In this document: in pieces, positions 19,286 to 29,108 of the stretch
Layout of the letters: the number at the start of each line of letters is the position of its first letter
Numbering within the stretch: the stretch's first letter is position 1
NCBI GenBank assembly: GCA_963666465.1
Contig: OY762824.1
Span: forward strand, 5,704,001-5,768,000
Reading direction: 5' to 3'
DNA: 64,000 bases
DNA from: VXYL01 sp963666465
GTDB taxonomy: Bacteria > Pseudomonadota > Gammaproteobacteria > Pseudomonadales > Azotimanducaceae
Notes under the pieces: generated by a model
Databases searched by the model: none
What the model saw: the letters and a program-made list of their open reading frames with translations, nothing else
Told to the model about the DNA's origin: nothing
Translations under genes and position numbers: made by a program

Positions 19286-19312
19286 TGTCTTGCTCCAAGC
19301 CGTGGCGAGGCA

Positions 19313-19544
19313 TCAGTGGTAGTCCTCAAGGTCCACATCGACGGCCTCCTGGACCTCGAAGCGGAAGGTGATCCGCCAGTTGCCCGAGACGGAGACGCTC
19401 CAGGAACCATCGCGGTCGCCATGCAACTGATGAAGCCCGGAAATCAGGCTGACGCATGTCCGTAGGCTGCTGAGCCGTCTCAAGGAAAGCCATGGTACCG
19501 ATCCTCAGCTCTGGAGATTGCTTCGTGGTCGGACGGCGTCCCAA
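19313..19544 (-). pseudogene. higB: Frameshifted higB-type toxin
   Basis: The first frame (TTG at 19544) encodes ELRIGTMAFLETAQQPTDMR, matching the mid-region of HigB/RelE-type mRNA interferases. After PDFR an extra G near 19436 shifts the frame. The next frame gives HQLHGDRDGSWSVSVSGNWR and then ITFRFEVQEAVDVDLEDYH, the hallmark C-terminus, and stops at 19313. The N-terminus is also short and lacks a good start. It is a decayed toxin paired with the broken antitoxin 28 bp downstream. Confidence 0.8.
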
Positions 19545-19581
19545 CGTAAGGGTGGCGGGCCGCCATCACTTTACGTTCACA

Positions 19582-21963
19582 CTATTGGGTCAGGATGTCC
19601 AGCGCCCGGGTTCGGTCGAGTTGGGCATGTGCGAACTGATTGCGGTAACTGCGGAGGCAACCGTAGCAACTCGTGTCGCAGCCGCAATTGCCTTGCACGC
19701 GATCCGTGGCGGCGCCAAGGACATCGCCGAATATCCGTTCGTTTTCCAGCTGTGCCACCAGCCCGGCGCCGCCCGGCATGTTGTCGTAGAGCACGACCGC
19801 GGACTCACCCGGACGCTCGCCGCCGGTAATGGTGACGTTCAGGTCGGTGTCTGGAACTTCCAGCGTGTCCGCCGCGCCGAGCAGGACCGCGCAGGCGACC
19901 GCGTACGCATCCCACTCGCCATGGACCATCGCGAACTGAAGACGCACGACGTCAGTGTGCAGCTCGTGGCCGAGGGAGAACCGCTCCAGGGTGCCCATGC
20001 AATCCGAGCCCGACGGTGATTTGTGGCCGGCCTGTGGTGCTGCCATGTGGCTGCCGCAGGAACGGCAGATGTAGAAGCCCTCCCTGTTCCGGCCTTCGCA
20101 CAGAATGACCAGCACACCGGGGACGGCCCTCGTCACCTGCACGCCGAGAACGGTCTTGCTCTCGGGTTGCGCGTCGAAACCGCGGAAGAAGGGCCGTGTC
20201 GTATACAGGCGCCGCGCCCGTCCCTGCGGCTCCGAAGGTTTCTTGACCAGGGGAGTCACGAAGCCGAATTCGGGAATGAGGTACTTCCGCTCGCCCGGTG
20301 GCCCTTCGGCATCGCCTTCGTTCCATTGCCTGAAGTTGCGTGCGTCGTCGTAGCGGTAATGGCGCACCGGCCACGCCTTGCCGGCAACCGCCTTGACGCC
20401 GCAGGATTCCCACTCGAGCTTGTTGGCGACCACCTTGCCGCCGGGAGCGTACTCGGCGATCGCCTGGGACAGGTCGCGCTGGAGCGCGACGCCAGTCGGG
20501 CGGCCGTCGGTCGAACGGACTTCGAGCTCGACCACATCCACCGGAAATCCGTACTTCGGGATGACGGCCTTGCGGGAAAGGAAGTTCAGCGTCCGCTCCT
20601 CCGCGATGGTCTTCATACGCCTGCCGATACGCCCGACCCAGTTGTCCCTGCCCTGCTCGAAATAGTCTCTGCGAAGGGCTTCCATCGCGGTGTAGTCCGC
20701 GCACACTTCCATCTCCGCGAGCGCCAGGCGGCTGTTCGGCCCGGCGACACGGGCAATCCAGGCATCGTCCCCGAGCCCGACCCGGTCGTGCATGTTCTGC
20801 GGAACGACGCGGGACAGAGCGTTCTGCAACTCATCATTGTGTTCGCAGAAGTCGTAGAGATCGTTCGTCGCCTGGGGCGCGTGCCAGTCGCCCACGAATG
20901 TCTCGACGTGCTGGAACCTGACCCTGTCGTTCTTGAAGAACTCTGACAGGGCGACGGCGACCATGTGCCGCAGGACGATCTTCTCGTTCGTCATGCGCAG
21001 ACGTGGCGGGTGTATCGCGCCGTCGATCACGCGACCGACGGGTTCCTCGTAGTGATAGAGGTCGTGGGGATTGCGGCGGCAGTAGGTCAGCACGAGGCCA
21101 GGTGTGTCCCGCCGACCGGCGCGCCCGGCGCGCTGAGCGTAGTTGAACGATTCCGGTGGGACGTTGCGGAGGAAGACGGACTCCAGATCGCCCAGGTCGA
21201 CGCCGACCTCGAACGTGGTCGAGGAGCTGAGCAGGTGGATGTGGCCGTTCTTGAACGCGTCCTGCCTCTTGCGCGCCTCGTCGGCGTCGATCTGGGCGGT
21301 GTGCTCTTCGGCGCGCAGTTCGGGCGGCAATTCGGGGCTCTCATAGAGGAGTCGGTAGTGGTTCCCGCCAAGGCGCTCTCGACGGGCCGGTGAGAGTGTG
21401 CCGGGGCATTGGTTTCGCGGGCAGACGCCTCGAACGTTGTAGCTTCCGAGCGTTGCACAGGTGTCGCACTCCCAGAGTTCGTCGAGGTCGGCGGGCTTGA
21501 TCCGGAGCCAGCGCGAATTGAGTCGGAATGTGCCGTTCCCCCCCGCGGGCAGGAGTACGGGGTCACGGGCATGGTCCCGCAAGGCGCGCCAAATCTCGGT
21601 CATCAGTTCAATTGATGCGGATCGCTTTCTCTCGTCGGACAGGTCGCTGTCGGCGAGGAGCCGGCGAAGGAAGTGACTCACGATCGCGGATCGGGGCTCG
21701 CCCCACTGCAGAACGTTGCGCCGCCTGCCGCGGGGCGCTGTGCCAAATGCCTGTTGCGGCCAGGGCGAGATGTCGCTCCATGCCGGAGTTCCGGCGCCTT
21801 CCGGGAGGCTCATGGCGCGGCGCGGGCGCATCTCGTCCAGCAGGTAGCCGATCAGAAGGCGCGCCTCGTCCTCGGTGAGATTCCAGGGTGCCCGCCGCAT
21901 CGCGTCCGGCAGGCGCAGGCCTCGGGGTAGCGCGACGAACCACCTGACCAGGCCGACGCCAGC
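19582..21963 (-). pseudogene. 3' part of DUF1998-type DEAH helicase, severed by IS630
   Basis: The 793 codons downstream of the IS insertion carry the second RecA lobe: LLSSSTTFEVGVDLGDLES (motif V), FNYAQRAGRAGRRD (motif VI), then a long helical region and the DUF1998 module with YDNMPGGAGLVAQL and a Cys cluster (NCGCDTSCYGCLRSYRNQF) near the C-terminus. Without the IS it reads on from codon 606 of the 5' part in frame. As it stands this half has no natural start, apart from one inside the IS end. DUF1998 helicases occur in DNA repair (MrfA) and defence systems (DISARM, Druantia). Confidence 0.88.
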
Positions 21964-21965
21964 TA

Positions 21966-23163
21966 GTGTAGTGTCCCAAATAAACTGTTGTTTATGAGGC
22001 GTCGATGGGTCATGCTTTTGCGCATCGCGTCTGGGGGCAAGTTCGATGCGGGTTGCGGCACCAATCACACTGTCGACCGAGGACCGGGGAAGGCTGGACA
22101 AGTGGGCGTCGTCGCGCAGTGCGCCGGTGCGCCTGCGGGAACGTTCGCGGATCGTCCTGATGGCAGCCGACGGAACGACGAACAAGGACATTGCCGCGAA
22201 GCTGGGCATCGACGCGAACAAGGTGGGACGCTGGCGCACCCGCTACGCGAAGGAGGGTGCGTCGGCGATCGAGAGGGAGCGGCCGCGCGGCGCCAACCAC
22301 GGCGGGAAGGACAGCCGGGCGCAGGCGGCGTTGCGCACCCGGGTGATCGAGGCGACGACGCAGACGACACCGGAGGACGCCACGCACTGGTCGTGCCGGT
22401 CGATGGCGCGGCATCTGGGCACGACCCACAGCTTCGTCCACCGGGTGTGGCGGTCGCGCGGCCTCAAGCCGCACCTGATCCGGACCTTCAAGCTGAGCAG
22501 CGATCCTCGCTTCGAGGAGAAGCTGCAGGACGTGGTGGGGCTCTACCTGGACCCGCCGGAGAACGCGGCGGTGTTCAGCTTCGACGAGAAGAGCCGGATC
22601 CAGGCGCTGGACCGGACGCAGCCGGGCCTGCCGATGAAGAGGGGCCGCGCCGGCACGATGACGCACGACTGCAAGCGCCACGGCACGACCACGCTGTTCG
22701 CCGCGCTGGAGGTGGCCAGCGGCAAGGTGATCGGCAGGACCTGCCGCAGGCACCGTCACCAGGAGGTGCTGATGTTCCTGCGCGAGGTCGACAAGGCGGT
22801 GCCCGCCGACCAGGAGATCCACATCGTGCTCGACAACTACGCGACCCACAGGCACGAGAAGGTGCAGGACTGGATCGAGCGCAGGAAACGCATCTTCCTG
22901 CACTTCACGCCGACCGGCGCCTCGTGGGCGAACCTGGTGGAGCGGTTCTTCGCGACGCTGACCGACAAGCAGATCCGGCGCGGCGTCTTCACATCGGTGC
23001 CGCATCTCGAGAAGTGCCTGCGGGAGTGCCTGGAGCGTCACAACGAGAATCCGCAGCCGCTGGTGTGGACGAAGTCCTTCGGCGAGATCATGGAGAAGGT
23101 CGAACGCGGTCGGGCCGCGCTGGCCAACGCCTCTTAATCACCTTTTTGTTAAGGACACTACAC
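21966..23163 (+). mobile_element. IS630-family insertion sequence
   Basis: 1,198 bp bounded by perfect 11-bp inverted ends (GTGTAGTGTCC / GGACACTACAC), and on each side by a TA dinucleotide (21964-21965 and 23164-23165), the target duplication typical of IS630/Tc1-mariner elements. It contains one intact transposase gene on the plus strand. It lies inside the helicase gene in the opposite orientation. Intact ends and open transposase suggest a recent insertion. Confidence 0.95.
22046..23137 (+). CDS. IS630-family transposase
   Basis: 363 residues. An N-terminal HTH region (LRERSRIVLMAADGTTNKDI, followed by a WRTRY helix) binds the inverted ends. The DDE catalytic core shows the first Asp in FSFDEKSRIQALDRTQPGLP, the second in IHIVLDNYATH, and the Glu in SWANLVERFFATL. 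All three are present, so it should be active. The start is the ATG at 22046; the upstream open region is the IS end. Transposition is into TA targets. Confidence 0.95.
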   Translation: MRVAAPITLSTEDRGRLDKWASSRSAPVRLRERSRIVLMAADGTTNKDIAAKLGIDANKVGRWRTRYAKEGASAIERERPRGANHGGKDSRAQAALRTRVIEATTQTTPEDATHWSCRSMARHLGTTHSFVHRVWRSRGLKPHLIRTFKLSSDPRFEEKLQDVVGLYLDPPENAAVFSFDEKSRIQALDRTQPGLPMKRGRAGTMTHDCKRHGTTTLFAALEVASGKVIGRTCRRHRHQEVLMFLREVDKAVPADQEIHIVLDNYATHRHEKVQDWIERRKRIFLHFTPTGASWANLVERFFATLTDKQIRRGVFTSVPHLEKCLRECLERHNENPQPLVWTKSFGEIMEKVERGRAALANAS

Positions 23164-24981
23164 TAGGGACAGCCTCTTCTCCTCGGTCAGCGCTTCACGC
23201 AGAATCGACGTGAGCGACCTCCGGGTTCTCTGCTCTCGGGTGTCTGTCTCGCGGAAGAGTCCGGCCTCATCCCACTCCCGGAGCAAACGGTTCCGAAGGT
23301 CGTCGATTGACAGGCCTTCTTCGGCAACCGGTTCGGACAGGATGGCTCTCAGGATGAGGTTTCGGTCGCGCAGCTTCTCGTAGGAATCTTCGGCGTACCA
23401 CGCGAAGAACGCCGCTTCCTGGCGGCTGTCGGAGAAGGCGAGAACCTTGCGCCGGTCCGCCGGAAGCAGTTCGTGCAGGGCAGTGGCGATAACGGTGTTG
23501 GGCCCGTCCGAACCATGCACGATTTCCTGGACGGGATCGCCGACCCCGCCGCGCCGGTAGCCGCAGACCGCGCACTGCTTCAGTTGGTCGGGATTGTGTT
23601 CGTGAGAGTCGCACTTCGTCACGCGTATCGCCGCGCCGCAATCGCAGCCGGGCGTTGATTTTGAAAGCGCGCCACAGCGTCTGCACAGCAATTCGTCTCC
23701 ATCGTCCGTCGGCAGGTAGTAGTCGACGCCGAATCCAGGATGGCTCGGATCGCGGTCGGCCTCCTTCAACCTCCCCCCATGCTCACGGCCGACATAGTAG
23801 TGCTGACCGCACTCTCGACAGAGCGCGATCTCGAGCGGTTCCCCGACCGCGCCGTCTACGCCTTCGCTCTTGCGATTGAGCACCACGGAATCGACGCCTT
23901 CCCGGTGAACGAGGAAGGCCCCTTCGAGCGCGCGGAGAAACGCGTGGTAGCGCCGAGGTAGTCCGTCGTCGGCGGTCGGAAGCGATTCTCCAAAGACGAT
24001 GGAGGGTGTCGAGAAGGGCTCTCCGAAGAGTTCCGACGCGAATTCGGCAACGCTCCGTCTGTCTTCGTCGCCCTGGCTGGAGGTAATGGTGGCGCTGGTG
24101 GCTATGCATCGAAATGGACCTTGCCGACTCCCGTCGCGCAACCGCTGCTTCAGCCGCCGGATCAGCATCCCCATTTCCATGCCCTTCGCGCCGCGATACT
24201 GATGCGCCTCGTCCAGCACGATGAACTGCCAGCGTACGCCTCGCTCGCCGTCGAACAGGGGGCTGTCGTCGGGACGAATCAGCAGGTACTCCAGCATGGA
24301 GTAGTTGGTCAGCAGGATGTGGGGTGGGGACTGGCGCATCTCATCGCGAAAGACGAGCTCACCGGGCAATCGGTCGTCTGCGCGCGCTGCGGCGTTTCGC
24401 CACCGGTCCCCGGCGTTTTCCGGCGTCTGGCCGATGTATTGCCCGAACGTCGGCTTGAAATCGGAGCCCGCTTCCCGCAATCTGCCGCAGATTGCCCCGA
24501 GCCGCTCGCGCTGGTCGTTCGCCAGCGCGTTCATCGGGTACAGGATCATCGCCCGCACGCCAGGCTCTTCGAGTTCGGCGGCGAGATGCTGGCGATAGAG
24601 CTCGAACAGGATGGGGTAGAGGAAGCACTCGGTCTTGCCGCTGGCGGTGCCCGTTGCGACTACGACGTTCAAGTCATCGACATGCGTGGATCGGATGGCG
24701 CGTTCCTGGTGCGTATACAGTCGGCCATTGATCAGCGCAGGCAAGAGACCTTCGGTGCCGTCCGGGAAACACTCGGCCGCCAACATGGGCGCACGCAGAC
24801 CTTTCGCGAAGCCTCGATGAGGTTCCGGGAAAGGCCCCTTCAGAAGGCTTCCCTCTTCCCGCAGCGCTTCCTGGAAGGACGCTCGCAGGACGGGTTCCTT
24901 GAAGAAGAAGGAGGTCTTCAGGTAGTTCTCGTAGCGTTGCCGGATTTTCTCCGGCCAATCCTGTATCCTGGTATCAGACAT
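23164..24981 (-). pseudogene. 5' part of DUF1998-type DEAH helicase, severed by IS630
   Basis: 606 codons from the ATG at 24981, overlapping the stop of the upstream gene by 8 bp. The first RecA lobe is complete: motif I VVVATGTASGKTE (109-117), NALANDQRERL, LLTNYSMLEYLLIRP, DEAH at 257-260, and SATI at 296-299. Then come Cys clusters likely to bind zinc (CRECGQHYY; CRRCG...CDCG; CAVCGYRR). The frame runs into the IS and stops three bases past the junction. Restored length would be about 1,399 residues. Confidence 0.88.
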
Positions 24982-27346
24982 CGAGCGTGCTCCTGATTGT
25001 CTCGACGTTGGCCCGATGCGAAGTTCGCCGGCGCCGGTCAATGGGGATGGATTGGTCCGCCGCTTCGTTTGCCGTCAGCCCGGCGTCCTCGAGTTCACTG
25101 GAACTGAATCCCTTGCCGGTTCTCCATCCGCCTCCGGCAGACATGACGCGAGGGGTGGGTCGATCGTCTGGCGTGGGCGGCGAAATGACGGTGACGGTAG
25201 CGGTCCTGCTGATATCGCGGGTGCCGAAAACGGTCAGGGTGAGCGTGTACCTGGTCGTCTTAGCGGGGCGGACGGTGTACGTCCCATCGGTTTCGACCAC
25301 GCCAGCGTCTGGATTTATCGCGGCGCGGGTGTCGCCAGCGTTCCGTGTCACCCACTCCAGGACTGTTTCCTCGCCGAGGACAACTGTCGCCGGTCCCGCA
25401 GTGAAGGAAACGATCTCGGGCATGGGATCGGCCGATATCACGATGAGCGGCACAATCTCCTGTGCCCATTCAACGTTGAAGCAGGCATCGTCATGCAGTC
25501 TCCGGTCGATCTGCGCGTGATCGACGAAGTGAATCAAGGGGACCGCGATTCGATCATCCTCGATCGTTCGGCGGTAGGGCTGGTCCAGTTCATCGTCGAA
25601 CCCTGCGCGCACCGAGGCCTGCCGCTTGGACAAGAGCGAGATCGTCGCGTTTGAGTGAGCGTGTCTGCGGAACTCCTCTCGTGTCATGACGAGCGGGGTG
25701 TCGCGCCACGCGCCAGAGTTGGCGCGACCGTCCTCAAGCCGCCACCAGATCCGAGGAAGTTCGAGAACGATGTTCAGGCCCCGCGCATCGGATCCGAGGC
25801 TGCACGTCATGCCATCCGCGTCCGGGCACGGCGGAATTCCGATCGTACCTGAGGGCAGCGCTCTCTGGTGAGCCCCGACCGGCAGGACGGGCGATAGCGT
25901 CGAGCCGTCCGCGTCGACAAAGCGTACCGCCGTGGGCGGGTATCCCGTCGACCTCGGCACGAGCACCGTGTCTTGAGCGCACTCGGCTCCGTTGACGTGG
26001 ATCTGACTCAAGTTGGGCAGATGCCGGAACGCCACGCTGTCGAGCATCCTGACCTCCGAATCGTAAACACGGAGAAAAAAGCGACCTTGCCTTCCGTCGA
26101 GGGCTTCCGGGAGCGATTGCCTGTGGGGCTGGAAGTTCCTTCCCCAGCCGTTTGTGGCTTCCTCTCCGACGCGCGCCCACTCAATATCGGGTGAGGATTT
26201 CAGCCCCGGTGGGTCGCCGACGAACAGCTCGCCTTCGTCCGAATCGTCATGGATGCGCCGCCCGATTAGTTCGATGCCGGCGGCAACGGAGGAAGCGTTC
26301 CATTCGCGGAAGCCGTCGACGCGCGCATCCGATGCGGTCGCGTCGCGGTGGAAGTAGTGCGCCCGAAACGCCGGATCGACACAACCATCGGCTTCGACTG
26401 GTGCATGACCCGTACGTTGCCACTTATTCGGCGCGATGACGATGAAGTGTCCGCTGGTGATCCCAGAGGTTTTGCGCCCCTCGCCGGCCCAGTTCTTTCG
26501 CAGCTTGAAGATGAGGGGTACGCCTTCGAACAGCGGAACGTCATGTTCCTGCCCGTCCTGAGAGGAAACGGTCAAGCGGCCGTTCAGCGACGGGATGCTG
26601 CATTGTCCGTCGGTGAAGTCCAGAGGTGCGCCCCCGAGATGCGCGGCCGCGAGTTGACATTCGTCGTCTGCGGTTAGGATCACCTCCCAGCACGTGGATG
26701 CGGGAATCTTCCGGCAAACGAGTTCCGGGCGGAAAGACGGAGAATGCTGCCGTTCCGGTCCCGGATTGCCAGCCTGCCGGCCTCGCCTCCCTCCGAGTTG
26801 GCGCGGCCTGCGTTTGGGTTTCGGTGAATCTGCCCCGCCTGTGTCGACCTTGGCCACGCCGTCCGACTCGCCGCCTTCCAGTTCCTCGCCAGTCTCCGCT
26901 GGAGCGTGTTGCTCATCATCATCGGTCGGTGGAGTGGTTGTGGGCGACTCGCGGGGCTCGATTTCTGCGGGATCCGGAGGAAGCTGATCGTCGGTATCGG
27001 AACTCGAAAGAGGAGCTTTCTGTTCGGGCAGGACGGGATCGGATGGGTGTTTGGCAGAGGCGGTGCTCGATTCGGTAGGTTGAGGTTCATCGTCGAGCGG
27101 TCCGCCCTCTGGTTGTTCACCGGAAGGTCCATCGTGCCCTCCATCGTGCTCGCTCGAGGCTTCACTGGGAGTATCTCCCGCCTGTGGCTGGTCCGGGCCC
27201 AAGACTGAGTCGTCCGGAGTCGCTGGCAAGGGTTCGGACGTTGGATGCGAGGCGGCCGGGCTGGCAGGGGATGCGGGATTCCTTGCAAAAGGCCAGAGAG
27301 ATTTCACCAACGACCGCAACACCGCGATTATCGTTGTCGTCCGCAT
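24974..27346 (-). CDS. Large multi-domain partner of the helicase, Ig-like plus L13e-like domains
   Basis: 790 residues, not recognised as a named family. In order: a short basic N-terminus (1-25), a long Pro/Glu/Asp/Ser-rich disordered stretch (about 28-205), a large folded region (about 210-640) with many beta strands, an Ig-like domain (about 645-720, LGEETVLEWVTRNAGDTRAA and TRYTLTLTVFG), and a C-terminal segment (740-790) that matches the eukaryotic/archaeal ribosomal L13e motif: GKGFSSSELEDAGL, then IPIDRRRRTSHRANVETI. The stop lies within the helicase start (ATGTCTGA), so the two are coupled. Codons are less GC-biased than in core genes. Confidence 0.75.
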   Translation of the reverse strand: MRTTTIIAVLRSLVKSLWPFARNPASPASPAASHPTSEPLPATPDDSVLGPDQPQAGDTPSEASSEHDGGHDGPSGEQPEGGPLDDEPQPTESSTASAKHPSDPVLPEQKAPLSSSDTDDQLPPDPAEIEPRESPTTTPPTDDDEQHAPAETGEELEGGESDGVAKVDTGGADSPKPKRRPRQLGGRRGRQAGNPGPERQHSPSFRPELVCRKIPASTCWEVILTADDECQLAAAHLGGAPLDFTDGQCSIPSLNGRLTVSSQDGQEHDVPLFEGVPLIFKLRKNWAGEGRKTSGITSGHFIVIAPNKWQRTGHAPVEADGCVDPAFRAHYFHRDATASDARVDGFREWNASSVAAGIELIGRRIHDDSDEGELFVGDPPGLKSSPDIEWARVGEEATNGWGRNFQPHRQSLPEALDGRQGRFFLRVYDSEVRMLDSVAFRHLPNLSQIHVNGAECAQDTVLVPRSTGYPPTAVRFVDADGSTLSPVLPVGAHQRALPSGTIGIPPCPDADGMTCSLGSDARGLNIVLELPRIWWRLEDGRANSGAWRDTPLVMTREEFRRHAHSNATISLLSKRQASVRAGFDDELDQPYRRTIEDDRIAVPLIHFVDHAQIDRRLHDDACFNVEWAQEIVPLIVISADPMPEIVSFTAGPATVVLGEETVLEWVTRNAGDTRAAINPDAGVVETDGTYTVRPAKTTRYTLTLTVFGTRDISRTATVTVISPPTPDDRPTPRVMSAGGGWRTGKGFSSSELEDAGLTANEAADQSIPIDRRRRTSHRANVETIRSTLDV

Positions 27347-27726
27347 CGATCATTCCAGAACCACGGCCGGCACCCTTGGGTCGGCCCCGAAAGACGTACG
27401 CCAGTCCGTCAGGTGCGGAGAGGATATGGTCAGGGATTGTCCCCGAGTGAACGGTGCGCGATCGACACGGTGGGCGAAAGGGCCGCTCAGTGGCATCCGA
27501 CCCTCAACTATCGGCCGACTCATTGTCGGGCCCGAGCGTCTCATGTCGCACGGTCCGAGTCCTCCGTCGCGCTCTGGAAGTCTTCGGACCTGCCCATTTG
27601 CATCAGTTGCTCGTGCTTCACGTAGGCAAGCAAGTGTACGCCGCGGGAGTTTGTTGTCTTCAACCCGTTGCGTTTTCGGCTGACGCGATTTGCGTGCCGA
27701 AAGTTGGTCCAGCTCGTGCGGCGACG
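27347..27726. other. 380-bp gap upstream of the helicase operon
   Basis: This stretch separates the murA stop from the start of the 790-residue protein. One open minus-strand frame spans it, but composition and lack of any recognisable motif make it a poor gene candidate. It should hold the promoter of the helicase operon; I could not pick a convincing one. It may be the edge of the accessory island. Confidence 0.4.
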
Positions 27727-29010
27727 TCACTCAGGCAAGCGGTCGATGTGTGCGCCGAGGGCGACCAGGCGTTGCTCCAGGCGTTCGTAGCCTCGGTCGA
27801 TTTGGCCGACGTTGTGGATGGTGCTTTCGCCTCTAGCGGCCAGGGCCGCGATGACAAGGGCCATGCCGGCGCGGATGTCGGGGGAGACCAGGTTCTCGCC
27901 GTGCAGTTCCGAGCGGCCGATCACCACGGCGCGGAAGGGGTCGCAGGGGATGATGCGGGCGCCCATGGCGATCAGACGGTCGGTGAACACCATGCGGCCT
28001 TCGAACATCTTTTCGTGGATGAGGACGGTGCCTTCGCTTTGCGTGGCCAGCACCACGGCGATGCTCATGAGGTCTGGGGGAAAGCCGGGCCACGGCATGT
28101 CGCCAATGGTGGGCACCGCGCCGCCGAAGTCGGGCACGACGGTGAGTTCCTGCTCTGCCGGCACGACGATGGCTTCGCCGTCCACCTCCCAGCGCACCCC
28201 CAGGCGACCGAACATGATGGCGGTCATCCGGTGTTCCTGGGGGCGGGCGTTCTCGATGCGGATGCGGGAGCGGGTGGCGGCGGCGAGGCCGATGAGGGAG
28301 CCGACTTCCATGTAGTCGGGGCCGATGGTGAAGTCCGCGCCGCCGAGGCGGGGGACTCCCTCGATGGTGAGGTCGTGGGTGCCGATGCCTGAGAGTCGTG
28401 CTCCCATCGCGTTCAGGCAATGGCAGAGGTCTTGCACATGCGGTTCCATCGCGGCGTTGGCGATGGTGGTGGTGCCCTCCGCCAGCACGGCGCCCAGGAT
28501 GGCCTGTTCGGTGCCGGTGACGCTCATCTCGTCGAGGAAGAGTTCGGTTCCGTGCAGGCGCTCCGCCCGCAGGACGTTGAGACCGTTCTCTTCCTCGATG
28601 CGGGCTCCTAGGCCCCGAAGGGCGAGGAGGTGGGTGTCGAGGCGCCTCCGGCCGATGCGGTCGCCTCCGGGCCGGCCGATCACGGCGCGGCCGAAGCGGG
28701 CAAGCAAGGGGCCTGACAGCAACACGGCCGTGCGGATACGGCTTGAAAGGGCAAGGTCAGGATTGCCGTCGCGCACGCCGCTGGCATCGAGGCGACACAC
28801 GTTGTCTTCGAGAGAGACGGACACTCCCATGCTTTCGAGCAATGCGAGCTTGGTGCGGACATCGCCGATGTCGGGCACGTTGCGCACGACGAGTGGCTCG
28901 TCGGTGAGCACAGACGCAGCCAAGAGTGGCAGCGCGGCGTTCTTGTTGCCCATTGGGGCGATGGAACCGCACAGCGGATGGCCGCCGTCGATGCGGAAGT
29001 AGTCAGCCAT
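27727..29010 (-). CDS. murA: UDP-GlcNAc enolpyruvyl transferase (MurA) paralogue with Asp at the catalytic Cys site
   Basis: 427 residues of the EPSP-synthase/MurA inside-out barrel family. The conserved N-terminal MGNKNAALPLLAA and the DYMEVGSLIGLAA segment are intact. At the active-site loop the sequence is RPGGDRIGRRRLDTHL, with Asp117 where most MurA enzymes have Cys. Asp at this position is known from naturally fosfomycin-resistant MurA (for example mycobacterial and chlamydial). It would catalyse the first committed step of peptidoglycan synthesis or a related enolpyruvyl transfer. Whether it is the sole MurA cannot be seen here. Confidence 0.82.
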   Translation of the reverse strand: MADYFRIDGGHPLCGSIAPMGNKNAALPLLAASVLTDEPLVVRNVPDIGDVRTKLALLESMGVSVSLEDNVCRLDASGVRDGNPDLALSSRIRTAVLLSGPLLARFGRAVIGRPGGDRIGRRRLDTHLLALRGLGARIEEENGLNVLRAERLHGTELFLDEMSVTGTEQAILGAVLAEGTTTIANAAMEPHVQDLCHCLNAMGARLSGIGTHDLTIEGVPRLGGADFTIGPDYMEVGSLIGLAAATRSRIRIENARPQEHRMTAIMFGRLGVRWEVDGEAIVVPAEQELTVVPDFGGAVPTIGDMPWPGFPPDLMSIAVVLATQSEGTVLIHEKMFEGRMVFTDRLIAMGARIIPCDPFRAVVIGRSELHGENLVSPDIRAGMALVIAALAARGESTIHNVGQIDRGYERLEQRLVALGAHIDRLPE

Positions 29011-29108
29011 GCCTTGTCGTCCGAGAGGTGTGCTGGGGTAGGACAGTCGCGGGAATCCTGCACGCGCAAAGGTGAACCGAACCTGAACGAATGCCGACTC
29101 GTGCGACC

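Noticed and set aside
19582..27346. Helicase operon as canonical DISARM or Druantia
   Set aside because: No drmB/drmC, methyltransferase, or druA-D genes flank it; the DruA-like remnant is about 15 kb away in a different island and broken.
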